This document shows, in pieces, positions 14,521 to 27,000 of a stretch of 64,000 nucleotides of DNA. Position 1 is the stretch's first letter, and every line of letters begins with the position of its first letter. The position numbers were made by a program, and so were the translations under genes. The notes below the pieces were generated by a model. That model was not told where the DNA came from. It did no database searches and saw only the letters and a program-made list of their open reading frames with translations. Source of the DNA: Cervus elaphus (taxonomy: Eukaryota; Chordata; Mammalia; Artiodactyla; Cervidae); contig NC_057832.1 in NCBI RefSeq assembly GCF_910594005.1, positions 98,467,152-98,531,151 on the forward strand, in the 5' to 3' direction.

Positions 14521-14733
14521 GGAGAAAGGGGTTAGGGCCCAGGGAGCCTCATACACTAGTAGGTTCATGCTACTAGTCGCGCTAAGCTTTCGAGTTTTCA
14601 GGTGTAGTAGGTTTGCCAGAGAGTGAATAATGGTACCTTCTGGCTTCCCCGACTTCACTTCTTCCCCAGAAAGGTGTCAGAACCTACTCATTGCAGCCAG
14701 TAAGAAATGAGAGGAGACAGCCATGCAATCCCC

Positions 14734-14916
14734 CAGCACTGTCCAGTAGAACTTTCTGTGAGTTTAGAACAGGTGCTTTCTGTCAGGTGTGACAGCCACT
14801 AGCCACTTCTGGGTATTGTATACTTGTGATGTACTTATTGCAACTGAGGCACAGGATCTTTAATGAAATTTAAATAGCCACATGTGGTTAGAGGCTGCCC
14901 ATATTGGACAGTGCAA
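14734..14916 (+). mobile_element. MER58-type hAT-Charlie element
   Basis: It starts CAGCACTGTCCAGTAGAACT, passes GCCACTAGCCACTTCTGGGT and AAATAGCCACATGTGGTTAG, and ends TATTGGACAGTGCA. The ends are inverted copies (CACTGTCCA / TGGACAGTG), as expected for this small transposon. Confidence 0.75.
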
Positions 14917-15494
14917 GACTTTAGGCCATTTTTGCCCATACTCTCATACACTCAGGAAATGTTCGATTTGCACTCGTCTTCCTGACCAATTTGTACCTTC
15001 TACACCTCTCACTGTTTGTTTCCATTTTTCTTTTCTTTTTTTTTTTTTTGACCCAGTCCTCCCATGCTTTTGACTTCAACTTCCAAATTCTCTCCTAAGG
15101 GTCAAACACAATGCCAAGAAATGTGACAGGAAAACATCACCTGCATTAAACCAGACACCATGGCCTTGGCCTTGCCCCCTTTTCTGCTTGACAGCCCAGA
15201 GTCAAGCTAATACCAGACGTTTCCCGCTGTCCCAAGCAGAGAAGAGGGGAGTGGCTTTGGATCTCTGGCTGGAGATCAGATCTACAACACTGTCACCATC
15301 CCCCACTGACCATCTGATACAGTTGCTGAATCTGACCCTTGAGTTTCCCAGAACCTGCAGGGATTGCAGAATCCCCACATCATCAAGGGAATACCACCTG
15401 AGGTCCCTGTGGCACCTGAACTGTGAAAATACCATTTCCCATAGCTCTTTCAACACTTGTTGAATGCTTAGAACGTGCCCACTCATTGCGATAG

Positions 15495-15650
15495 TGGAAC
15501 AGAGCAACTAGACTTGTAATAAAAAATCCCAGGTTTAAGTCCCAGCTCCTCCATTTACTAAATCTGTGACCTTGACAAGAGCCACTATACCTCCCTGGGA
15601 CTTTATCTTCCCCAATAAAAAAAGAGTCTGCTGGAGTGAGTGACCTGTAG
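15495..15650 (+). mobile_element. MIR SINE, diverged
   Basis: CAGGTTTAAGTCCCAGCTCC, TTTACTAAATCTGTGACCTT and GGGACTTTATCTTCCCCAAT follow the MIR core. Confidence 0.6.
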
Positions 15651-16829
15651 GTGCTGGGAGGACCCAGAAGAAGAGGCCCTCATTGCCGTGAAGCCCTCCA
15701 CCTCCACTCCGTTACCCCTTCGGGTGTTGAGCCTACATTTAAAGCACCCTTTTCCTGAGGCCAGCGAGAGAGGCCTTACCTGTGTCTGATTACCACTGAC
15801 TCACACTGGGAGGTTGTCCAGCAGGACAGACACGCCCTGAGCCAAATTGGGTGGCATTCCCACCCACCACCCCCAACCCAAGTTGTTGTCGTACTCCTGT
15901 GCAGTTTAGGAGGTCAACGGCAGTCCCCGTGACTATGGGTTCACCTCAGAGATGGTGTTTTAGCCTGCTGCAGAAGGCGGCAAAAGTTTCTTGGCTTAAG
16001 CAGTAGGTCCACCAAAAAAAAAAGAGGTTTGGGAGTTGCTGATGTGTGCCGACCACCCTGGCCAGCTAGCTCGCCAGCCCCCTCCGCCCAGCAGTCACTA
16101 GTCACTGCTCCCGGGATTGTCCCCGGCCACCCAGAGCCCCTGTGGAGCTGCCAACACTGCATAGCTCACAAAGGGCCCTGTAGCATCTCTAATTGAGGAG
16201 CTGGTAAGCGGACGCCCTCAGTAGAGGTATTTTTAGCTGCAGTGATACAGCCTCATCTTTTTTCAGGATGTTTTGTTTAGGTTTTCTTCTTTTTTTTTTC
16301 CAATAAGTAAATTTGAAGATGTGGTCCCAATCCCCAGTGCCAGCACCCAAGAAGTTTTGGTGCACGCGCCTCACCACAGGCCTCATGACTCCTGTCTACA
16401 GTGAGGTGCTAAGGCTCAGAGTTTGCCCCGAATACCAGGCCGATGAGCCTGAGTGCACAGAGAGAGGAGAGCTAGAATATAGGAGGCGAATGCAGGCTGG
16501 CCTGGGGCTGAGGGCCCCTGGGCAGCTGGAACAGCTCTCCTCCCACCGTTGGTGGGCCTGGGGAACCCAGTGATGGGCCTCTCCGTTACGGCAGCCTTGC
16601 CCTGAACAAGCAGCTCCGCTCTGTGGCAAGCTGACTGCCGAATGCTTTTGTTTTCCTTCCCTTCTTCATCCTGGTCTATGACTTGTCACCATTTCCTTGA
16701 CTTTATTTATTTATTTTTATTTGTATACCATGTGATGGGGGTTATAGGACTTTGGTGGAGCTTGCGTCACACCCCATGGATGGGTCCTGGGGAGGTGGGC
16801 AAGGGTAAGTTTCCCAGGTATATTAGGTG

Positions 16830-17130
16830 ATACCATGGAATCATTTTGTTAATTGTATTAGGTGTGATAGTGGCACTGTAGTTATATAAGAAATGGCCAT
16901 GTATTTTTGGGAGATGGACTGCTGAAGTATGGAAGGGCGAAATGACATCATGTCTCGAAGATGCTTTAAAATATTTCAGCAGAGAAAAGGAGGGGATAGC
17001 TGAACTGAATATGACAAGTTCAATAACTGTTGAACCTGGATGGCTGGTATATGGGAGTTCATGATAACTCTCTATTTTCAGTGTTTCAGATATTTCAAAT
17101 CAAAGGCTTTTTTTAATAATGAAAAAAATG
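16830..17130 (+). mobile_element. Ancient LINE-like 3' end (probably old L1)
   Basis: The run from TTGTTAATTGTATTAGGTGT through CTGAAGTATGGAAGGGCGAA and GGGAGTTCATGATAACTCTC to an A/T-rich end follows a widespread old mammalian L1-type 3' terminus. The exact subfamily is not assigned. Confidence 0.5.
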
Positions 17131-17139
17131 TTTAATTAA

Positions 17140-17195
17140 AAAGCTCTCCAGGTGATTCTGATGTTCATTTCAGGCTGAGAACCAGTGGTTTAAGC
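17140..17195 (-). mobile_element. MER5-type fragment
   Basis: AGCTCTCCAGGTGATTCTGA followed by GCTGAGAACCAGTGGTTT is the reversed end of a MER5A-type hAT element. Only about 55 bp remain. Confidence 0.65.
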
Positions 17196-18344
17196 AATTA
17201 AATTTGGATCACTGCACCCTAGATCAGCTCTGACTTTGGATAACCTAAGACTGACCTTTCAGGATGAGTTCCCACCAGTAGTCTGAACCCCAGGCTCATG
17301 GCTAGGTGCAGAGCGGGGTGGGACAAAGGACAAGCCAGCCCTGTGTCTGCAGTCAGAGTTCACGGTGGGCAGCTGCCTTCTGTGTCTCTTGTACCGAAGG
17401 ACCTCGTGTCTCCCAGCCCGAGCAGTGCTGCGCCCCGTGGCGTGCCTGCCGGCGCTCCCACACTCCACTCTGGGGCCCTCGCTCGCACACAGGAGACAGC
17501 AGACAGCTGCGTCGTGGCACACACCCCAGAGAGTCCGGCTCTCCTCGGTGTTCAGAACTGTAACCTAGTGGGATTTTGCTGAAGCTGGGCTGGGGGCGGA
17601 GGCTGAAACCTGCCCCCCTCCCCCTGCTCCCAGGAGTCCCCGTGTTCTCAGCCCTGCATGCAAGTCCGTGATGACTCTTGTGTCCTCAGTGCCTATGCTG
17701 ACTCCCAAGCTGAATGTCGCGCTGGCTGCTCTGCAGGTGGGGCAAATAGCAGCTGGCTGCAGCCAAGCTAAATGGAGCTCCAGAGCTCGAACTAGAAGCT
17801 TCCATGTGACATTACCCAGCACAGCCTTGCTGAGATTCTGGCTCAGCACCTCTCTGTTCAGGGGCAGCCTTCACTGGAGGGGGCCTTGTGATTTACACCT
17901 AAATGCTCAGCCAGTCTGTGTCACTAAGGGAAGCTGAAGCGGAGGGAAGGCTACAGACCGCCAAGGTCACACAGCCCAGAACTTTGCTACCACTCATATT
18001 TACGGAGAGCCTGGGCATCCTCCTTTTGCTCCCGGGGGAAGCCTTGACATAGTCCTTTCAGCAAATGCCAGCTTGAGAGAGGTGCAGAAGTCACCTCCTG
18101 CGTCTCTGTAGGAGGGCCTGGAGCATCTATTTTCCCTCTGAGGTCTGAGTCAGTACTCGTCCTGCCGGTGACCAGTGCTCCATCCCAAATTCCAGCGCGG
18201 GGAGCTCCTCCCTCATCCAGACCAGACCAGCAGGCAGGCTCTGAGGCGCTGTTTGGGTGGGAGAAAGCGGCTGCTCTCCCTGACTCTGTGCTGCTCCCTA
18301 CACACAGGTCCCCGGTCTCCACCTGCAGACCATTCATCGTAATT

Positions 18345-18450
18345 GTCTCCCCCGTTGTCCTGAGCTCCTCAAGGGCACGGCCCAAGTCTTTCATCTCCAC
18401 GAATGTTCCCTGTCACCTGGCACGCTGCCGGCCGCTGGACTGACTCTAAG
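18345..18450 (+). mobile_element. L2 3'-end fragment
   Basis: GAGCTCCTCAAGGGCACGGC, TTTCATCTCCACGAATGTTC and CACCTGGCACGCTG follow the L2 terminal consensus. Confidence 0.55.
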
Positions 18451-18965
18451 TGAACCACAGAAGGGCCTCAGCAGTCAGCGCCCGTCGGCCAAGGGTCAGA
18501 AGCCTAACGTTCAAAACAGTACTTTCTCCCTCATTTAGGCTTCTGAACCTAAACTGGGTGCTGACCTGGAACTCTGACTCGGTTTGTAGAGCAGCCTGTG
18601 ACCAGGGAAGGTGTCTGTTCTCTTCCCACTTTCCTTCAGAATAAATGATATTCTCTCTGTGCCTCGGTTTCTCCCACTTGATACCCATGGGCCTCTGAGC
18701 AGTCTGTCCTCTCTCCCTCCTTACCAGGACCTCTGAGGAGGGCGACATGTTTGTAGAGAGGGTTTTCCTGTGTTTTGGGGGGCCATCGGTTGAGTGATAC
18801 CTAGCCTGGTGTTCTTGGAAGTTACCTCTCCTGAATCCGAAGGAAACCTCCGGGCCGCTGGCTCCGCTTAAGCAAAACCACCTACAAGAGGAACCCTCTG
18901 GAGTCAGTGACAGGACTGACCTGTCCAAGCGCGCTCTCAAGATAGAGGGCTGTCAGCCCCGGCGT

Positions 18966-19075
18966 GCTCTCGAATCACCGGGATGTATCTTTAAAATATC
19001 AGTCCTGTCTCCTCCATATTTGATCTAGGCGGAACGTTGGATGTTTTTTAACCGCTCTCTCAGTGCAGGTAGCTT
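18966..19075 (+). mobile_element. MER5-type fragment
   Basis: CTCGAATCACCGGGATGTAT, then a TTTGATCTAGGCGGAACGTT region and a TTTTTTAACCGCTCTCTCAG block, resembles a diverged MER5A interior. Weakly conserved. Confidence 0.5.
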
Positions 19076-20863
19076 GTATTGGGGACCACCTACCCCTGTG
19101 TCGGAGGGTCTTTGCCATAAGGAGCAGTAACAGCCCTTGAACATCCACTGCCGGCCTCCCTCCCCGACCCCGCGCCACAGGAGGGTGAAGATCAGAAGGG
19201 GTGTTTGCTCCTTCTGGGCACCCCTGTCACTTTCCTTAACCGGTTCGGAGACACTGCTAATCGTCCCAGATGGTGCGGTAAAGCCGCATCCCCACCCCCA
19301 CCCCCCACCCCACGCAGAGCCCGGTGCTGCTCAACCTTGGAGGGCAGATAGGTATCTGCGGAAGGCAGGTCGATTGTGTTTTAGAGGACAATCCAGAGCT
19401 GTCTTTGCAATTTGTTCAAATGAAGACTTTTTTTTTTTTAGCTTGAGGGAGTCTCACCTGGGTCACGCCCGCCAGCTCCCAGGCATCACCTCCCCTCCCC
19501 ACCATAGTTGAAGAGTCTGCCTCAGCTGTAAGAGGCAAGGCCAGACACCAGTTGAAAATCCCAGACAGCTTCCTCCCCTCCCTCCACATCTTGTCAGATA
19601 TTTCAAGCTTTGAGTCCTTATTCGTGCTCTGCCTACTTGGCTGGCTGTTCTTGCACTTGAGCGGCTTGTTTGCCTGGACAGGTCCAAGCTGTCTGAGCCA
19701 TCAGCAGCTGCACCTCCTCCCTCGCGCCTTCTGTCGGAGCCAACCTTGATTCACAGTAGTGCAGATGGCCCGGCCTTCTCCAGCAACGCCCGCCACTCCC
19801 AGCCCTCTCGTGCCCTGCTTTCCCAGAGATGGGGCTGGGCCAGGCCTGGCCTGCAGGTCAACCTGGGGCTAGCAGGGAGACCACTGTCAGTTCATGCTTT
19901 GGCACATTAACCCAGACAACACACTAAAAAAAAAATTTTTTTTTTTTTAAATCTGAACCACATCGGATAAGGATACATCAAGGTCTAAGTTCAGATAATG
20001 CAGGAAACACTTTGCAGCCTGCAGCAGAGCTAATCTATTTTTGCAAATAGCCCTGGTTCTAGCTTCCTAACTCTGCTTGCTAAGTGTTAGAGCTGAGAGA
20101 GAATCAGAGACAAGGGCAGGTGTCAGACATTAGCGTTCCCTCTTTCCCTCCCCTTCTCTCACTTTAAGGCAGACAGGGCTACTTCTCTACTGTGCCTTGC
20201 TTTCTCAGATGGGCTCCAGGTGCCAAAAGGCGGTGCCTTGTAACATACCACTGTCAGCAGTTCGTTTCCTTTTTCCTTGTCCCTCTCCAAGAGAAATAAA
20301 GTGGCAGGTGACCAATGTGAGCGGAGTCGGGGGTGACCTTGGACATAAGAAAGACATGCATACCAGGGCTTGGGCGTCACTCTGCCTTCCTGCCGAGCTG
20401 CGGATGAGGCGCAGGAATGGGGGTCCTATCTAGCAGGCTGGGCCTGGGTGAGACCCACAGCCATGCTTTCTGGCAGCAGCCTGCAGCAGGGTGGGGTGCC
20501 GGGGCCACAGGCTCCTCGCCCACTCATGTGGCTTGGGACGAAGTGCAGATACACTGGCTCATTCGGGTGGTCTGTAAACCTAAGGGACACTAGCACCTAC
20601 TGGAATGCCGTTGCTCCAGCAGTACCAGTGTTCACAGGATTTACCCTGAGGCTCAGCTGCCACTCACATTTCCAAGCATGCTCCTCCATTGGAGAAACTG
20701 GCTCAGGTGAAAGTGGCTTCAACACAGCCCCCAAAGCCAGCCCTTTCATGAGGGAACATCAGGACTGAGATATATTATCCACTCTCCCTACAACTTGGGG
20801 TACTCTCCTAAGGACTGGGTATTTTTAATCCTTGATAAGGCTACAGTATCTTTATTGGCACCC
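19076..20863. other. Non-coding unique sequence
   Basis: C-rich and T-rich simple tracts (19295-19315, 19428-19440, 19926-19950) but no gene or repeat family I can name. Confidence 0.6.
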
Positions 20864-20875
20864 AAGGACCAGTAA

Positions 20876-21156
20876 AGGAAATCAGTCCTGAATATTCATT
20901 GGAAGGGCTGAAGCTGAAACTCCAGTACTTTGGCCACCTGATACAAAGAACTGACTCTTTGGAAAAGACCCTGATGTTAGGAAAGATTGAAGGTGGGAGG
21001 AGAAGAGTCAACAGAGGATGAGATAGTTTGATGGCATCACCGACTCGATGGACATGAGTTTGAGTAAGCTCCGGGAGTTGGTGATGGACAGGGAGGCCTG
21101 GCATGCTGCAGTCCATGGGGTCGCAAAGAGTCAGACACCACTGAGCAACTGAACTG
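20876..21156 (+). mobile_element. BovB (RTE) LINE, 5'-truncated 3' end with target-site duplication
   Basis: The block contains the classic BovB 3' region (CTTTGGCCACCTGATAC, then the ATGGCATCACCGACTCGATGG area, then GGTCGCAAAGAGTCAGACAC) and ends in GAACTGAA, the usual poly(A)-less terminus. Exact 12-bp copies of AAGGACCAGTAA lie at 20864-20875 and 21157-21168, marking a target-site duplication around a 281-bp insert. Antisense frames here give the familiar LCDPMDC-type peptides, which are not genes. Confidence 0.92.
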
Positions 21157-21309
21157 AAGGACCAGTAACGCAGAGACTGAGGCAGAGGCTGCCTGAAGAG
21201 GTATCTGCTTCTCTCCCCGCCATCAGAGCCAGTCATTTGGCGAGCACGCTCATGCCCTAGTAAGCATGATACAGTGGATGGGGTGGAATTAAGGGGCCTT
21301 CGATAGTGA

Positions 21310-21380
21310 AGGACAAGGAGGCCTGGCATGCTGCAGTTCATGGAGTTGCAGAGTCGGACATGACTTAGCGACTAAATAAC
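21310..21380 (+). mobile_element. BovB/BovA 3' fragment
   Basis: A second short piece of the same 3' region (GGCCTGGCATGCTGCAGTTC through GAGTCGGACATGACTTAGCG) lies 150 bp beyond the BovB copy. It is truncated on its 5' side. Confidence 0.75.
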
Positions 21381-21384
21381 AGTT

Positions 21385-23826
21385 CCACTCCTAAGATCAC
21401 GGTTGGGGTCTGTTCTCTTCTATCCAATTTGATAAGGAAGGAAGGAAGATCTTTTACCTTTTACCAATACCTGGGAACCTTTTTATTTCTCTAAAGCCAC
21501 AGGATAAGTATCACCAGACTGCTGGATTTTCTATTCTTCAAGACTGGCCCTGTCCTCTAGGGCTTCTGTCTTAGCACTGGGCATTGCCTTCTCTTCCTGC
21601 TACAATTGCTGCTTGGCCTATTAGCCTCAGGAAACTTATTCTCTTGGATCCATTCTCTTTAAGAGTCGCCACATTTTATCCACCTGCCTGCTCTCGTTTT
21701 TGATCCACCTATTGTCATCATTTAGAACCGCTGGTCTAAGTGACCCACAGGCACAATCCAGGCTCTTGAGATGGGTGTCTCCAGGGTCTGAAATTGACAG
21801 TATTTGTCTTAACCCTTAAAGTAATCTTGCTGTAGCCAAAAACCTTAGCCAGCAAACACCTCAGCAGATGCGATGCACTGCCTTCCACCCCACCCCACCG
21901 CCCTGGTGACGCAGGAGAACCACCCTGGAGCCACGGGGCGCAGTGTCTAGAGGGCAGCAGAGCTCCAGTGGGTACCGCCATCCCCTGGCTGCCAAGCCCC
22001 TTGTCACGTAACAGGTTCAGAGGCTTGGAGGTTAGGGTGGGGAGGTTCTGTCCTCCAACCTCACCGTGGCACTGCCTGTAAACCTGCCGAGCCAGGGCCC
22101 GAGAGGGCTGCCTGCACGGCCCACGTCATCCGGGGGTCTGTGATGCCCTGATGTCCCGGGCCTGCGGGGGCTGCATAAGTACGGCTGCGAGCTGCCCACT
22201 ACATGGTCTCTGCTGCCCCAGCACAAGGCGACCCTCTCAGGCTCCATGCGTGGCATTCAGTACAGGTGTAGGCATGAGAGATGGCGCCCTTCTCTATGGG
22301 GACAGGTAGGGAAGAGATTTCCCAGCTGAGTCTTCCTGGGTCTCTGTTCCAATGAAAAAGAGACACCCTCCCCTCCCCGACTCTGCGCACCTGATTCCGC
22401 CTCCGTCCATTTCCCAGCCGCAGCTCAACTCTTTACCCTCGTGGCATTCTGTAAGCTGGAGTGGTAAGGCCCGAACCTCCAGAAGGGAGATGAAATGACC
22501 TTGTGGGGTGACAGGAAACAGCATAGCCAGCATTGGTTTTGGGGTGTTGATTTCCACGTGTTAAGGTTTGAGTTGCTACTGAGCTCCCTCGCCCGTGTGT
22601 GTGACAGTCGGGCTCTGTATCCACCGCGATGCCCGAGCAGGGACGCGGCGTGGGGCGAGAGCTTTGCTGCTGTGCTCTGGCACCTGAGCACGTTTCCGTC
22701 TCCAGCATGGAGCTGCCAGTGGGAAATTGCTGAAGTGGCACTCCGGAGGATCCACCAGGGAGACCCCTCCATCTCCTGCCAAGCTAAACAAACCCTGCCT
22801 TGCCCTGTTCTGAATCACACCTCCCTGCAGATTCATTCCTCCTTCCCCAGCGCGGCTCGGGCACCGCCTTCCGGGAAAGTCCTGGGTGTCCGCAAGAGAG
22901 GCGTTGGAGGAGAATGGAACTGATGGAGGAAGGGGGAGTGCCGCTCAGTCATCTTTTAAGTAGAAAGGAAAAGGTCAACGGAGCCGCACGGGGCCACGGC
23001 CACATCAGTGTTGACTCTGCCTCGCTGCGGCAAAGGGGCCGGCTTACCGGGGCGAGCGGTGGGCACTGCCAGCTCGCGGTGGGCACCACCCAGCTGCTGA
23101 CAGCCAAACACAAAGAAACGCATGCTCTATACACACAGATGGGTCTGAGTGTCAGCAGGAGCCCGTTTTTAGCCCTTGCCCAGGAAGGGCAGCCCACAAC
23201 ACAGTAATTTAATTAAATTTGCTTCTCTCCATGGCCCACATATTTGAAGAGGTTTGGGGGGAAATGAATCCGGCTGAGGAACATCACCCTGCCGCTCTGG
23301 CACTGCCCCAGAGCTGAGCCGCAGCACCATAAAGGGTCTCGCCATCCTGGTTACGGCCCAGGGCATCTGTCTGCACTGCAGGCTCTCTGGCCAGGCTGCC
23401 TGCTGGAAGCAATCCGTCTCCATCACAGGGAAGCCACCAGGGGCAAAATAAGGGGACTCCCCGCCCCCGACTCAAGACCTGCTGGCAGCAGCCTCGGCAG
23501 TACCTAGAGCCGTTTGTGGCATTTGCTTTCCCCACCAGCCTCAGAGTACGAGAAGAGAGAGGGCAAGACAAGAGGACCCCCACCCGCAGCGACACTGCGG
23601 CCTCAGTCGTCACCCGTTTCAGTGTTAGCCCACATGCCTGGGCTTCTGCCCCGAACGTGATCGGTTTTTAAGGACCTGAAATGGACTCAGCTTTTTCGTA
23701 TTACCCTGCTGTCTACCTCAGGTGCTGTCAGTTTTTGTTCATTATGCCTGAGCTTAACTCACACCCAGACCCCCATGACCTCCCACTGCCTCCCAGACAG
23801 CCTTGCATTAAGTTTATCAACTCCTC
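21385..23826. other. GC-richer non-coding sequence
   Basis: Overlapping open frames on both strands at 22400-23200 reflect higher GC content. None resembles a known protein or has plausible splice structure. Confidence 0.55.
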
Positions 23827-24015
23827 GGGGCTTCCCTGGTGGCTCAGATGTAAAGAATCTGCCTGCAGTGCAGGAGATCTTCCCCTGGGTCGGAACGATC
23901 CCCTGGGCGAAGAGAATGGCTACCCATTCCAGTATTCTTGCATGGAGAATTCCATGGACAGAGGAGCCTAGAGGGCTGCAGTCCACGGGGTCACAAAGAG
24001 TCAGACAGGAGTTGC
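23827..24015 (+). mobile_element. Bov-tA SINE (tRNA-Glu-derived head plus BovA body)
   Basis: It begins GGGGCTTCCCTGGTGGCTCA, with an A-box-like tRNA region, and runs through the BovA block (CATGGAGAATTCCATGGACA, GGTCACAAAGAGTCAGACA). Full-length ruminant SINE in the forward orientation. Confidence 0.93.
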
Positions 24016-27000
24016 CTAAGCTTTTGCTTTCTCTTGTCTTCTCCCTCCTATCCAGTGTCTGCCCTTTCCTGTTAGCACTAACCTCTAGCCTGTCTCTCAG
24101 CCTTTCTTGTTCTAGGTCAGCAGCACCAAGCCTCGGAGAGGTACATTCTCTGGTGATCTTTCTGTCCCCCCTCCCAAGAGTATATTCTCCTGGCTGGTAA
24201 TCTCTCCTGCGTAATGTGAATAGCAGCACCTCCGAGAGAAAGGGAATTTCTCTGGCACGGTTCAGCTCAACACCAGCAGAACACAGGCTGTTGCTTAGGA
24301 GTGGGAATCATTAGAGTCAGGCCATTATTGGAGGGGACCGGTCTCTAGGGGAGCCAGCAGAAATTACCGCTCCTTAATAGACGGAAACTCATTTGCTCAA
24401 AGCCCCCGCCCTCCTCTTTATTTCTCTGCATTCCCCACCTCCCTTCTCTTCCCAGCTTTGAAGTTGAGAAGAGAGGTAACTCCACCCGATCCAAGATGGC
24501 AAATTTCTGCTAAATTAACTTGGTTAAAAGAGATGCTTGGCTGCAAGCGGCTATATTTTAGAATGTTTCTGTTGGGACTTCACTTGAAACCATCATGAAG
24601 GAGACAGATTCTAATTAAATGTGTGTGATAGAATTCTAGCCAGGGCCACTCTGTCGTTTCCCTAGAGAGGATTTGTTGAGATGGGGGAAGAGGCGTTCAC
24701 TGGCTGCAGGCCCCCGAGTCAGCCCAGGCTGTCTGAGCTTTTCCTGTGAGGGTCTCTCCTTGCTTACAGTACCAGGGGAGACATCCCTGCTTCTCCAGTA
24801 GTCAACTTGACCTTGAACGGACCTCTGACATGATTGAGCTTCTGCAGAACTTCCTTCTACCTGTTCTTTACTGCTCTTCACTTTTATGGAGATGGGTAGG
24901 GTGGCCTTAGCCACAAATGCTCCTTCTAATTTGTGTGCTGACTCGGCAGCTGTCAGAACTCCCCTGCCCTGGAACACTCGTAGTTGAAGAGAAAGGAAAA
25001 GTTGCTGGATTTCTCAGTTCTAGTTGTTTGAGTGAAGTCAGGTGTGGGCACCATCTGGCTTAGAGTGTGAAGCCCAGATAAAGTACTGGCATGAAAGGCC
25101 TTCCCCTCCTCTCCCTGCTTCCCTGGAAGCAAAAAGTAAGGGACGGCACCAGTTTGCAGACTCCAGGGGGCACCGGTCACTTTGCAGCTTCTGTCAGTGG
25201 CGCCCCCTGCCGTTATGAGTCTCAGTAGCCCTGCCGGTGCTGGGCTGAGAACCCAGAGACCTGGTCCCAGTACCACCAGCTCGCGGGCACTGGAAGTCAC
25301 ATCTCCCTGGGCTTCCTTTTCCTCACAAATAAAATAAGAGGGTTCACCTAGATTTTCTGAATTAACTTGGAAACTCCCTTCACTGTCTCCACCTTCCTGA
25401 AGTCAGAAGCTGGAAACTCAGTCTGTCCTCAGTGGCCACTGCCCCTCCCAGGTCGACCAGCTGTGAGAACACAGAGGTGATGCAGAGGGGCCCTCGGCTG
25501 ACATTGATGCCACTGGTCAGAGCAGGTGTGGGCTCAGAACAGGAATGCGGAAGAGGGATTAAGGAACGGGAAAGTTACTCTGCAGCCCTACAAGCTGAAA
25601 CCAGAGGCACACGGAATAGGCCAAGTCCGGTCCTCTTTTGAGCTTCTTCTCCTCTGTGACTTCAGAACCTTTTTTCCTCGTACACGTGCGTACGACACCC
25701 CCAGCAGCTGCCACTACTTTCCTCACAAGGGAAACCGAAAGAAATGCAGGCATGCTCTCTGAGCTATCTCAGTCTTGCCGCATCCCTCTAAGTCTCTTCT
25801 CCCCATTCCCCATTGAAAAACTGTCTTCCCTTCCCCTGGTTCCTTTAGCAGTCTCTTCCTCGGCCCTCCCTCCAATCCTAACTCCAGACTTCCCCAACTC
25901 ATCCCCTTAAGAGATGAATGGGAAGAATACACTGTCGTGTCAGAAGGAAGCCATTGTCAATTCACACAGGCAGACGCTAATAGGATAAAGTATTATCCGA
26001 CTTCCTTTAAGTCCAGAAATTAAGTCTTCTTGCAGTGGTAATAGATTATCACTGGAGCCACTGCAGCTGGGGGGCTGTGGGAACAGGCCGTCCATATCTG
26101 AGGCCTGGGCTCCAAGTCTGGTACTGTGATGGGCCTGCCGCGAGGGATGCGCTATGCATTCCTGCAGACAGGATGAGGGCACTATCCAGGGAACTGCCTC
26201 CAGCTCATTCAGTTCACCTCCAGGGTGGAACCTGAGTAGGAGGACCTGTCTGAGTGTCCTTAATTAACCTGGGTGAGTGGGTTGGGCCTTAAAGCCTGGG
26301 GAACAGTAGCCTGAGGCCAGGAAACCAAACTTTGCACAGGGAACAGTTCGTGTGCGAAAGCTCATCTCCGTCATCCTTGCTGACTCATGGAACGGGTAGA
26401 GTGGCTTATCTGGTGACTACATCCCCACCTGCACAGACAGGGAAACCAGGGTTGTGAAATGTAAGAAACTACAGATTAAGGACTTGCCTCAGAAGAGGAA
26501 ACAGGACTGTGAAAAGGAAGAATGAGCCATTGGGCTTCTAGAATGGAAGGATCTTGCGAGGCATCCTTGGTCCTATCATGACAGACAGTTGTACACACAC
26601 TGGGCGGCGGGGGGGGAGGTGTGACAGGAGAAGGAATGGAGGGTGTGCATTTCATTAATGGGAGATACAAGCAGGTGAATGGATATTAAGAAAACAAGTA
26701 GATCAAGGGCTCTTCCTTTGGTATTTAGTAATTAATCTCAACTTTAGTAATGGCTCTGGTATTGTTTCTAGGCGCACAGAATGGATGAACCTGAAAAGCT
26801 AAGTACCACTTTGGTCCATCCAATCCCCACACCTGACGTTAGCGTGGCCTCTCAGTCTTACTGCTTCCCTACTACAGGTCCAAAAATCTTTACCCGGCTA
26901 AACTAGAGATGACAGCACCATCCTTTCAGATGCTACCTTCCTTGGCCAAGAGAGTCTCCTCTCTCAGGGCTATCCCCCACAGGCCCCGGCCTCGTCTCTC

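Noticed and set aside
20841..21341. 166-codon minus-strand frame with LCDPMDC-type peptide
   Set aside because: Antisense translation of the BovB 3' end, a frequent false gene in ruminant genomes.
23759..24229. Overlapping 141- and 156-codon frames
   Set aside because: They read through a Bov-tA SINE in both directions.
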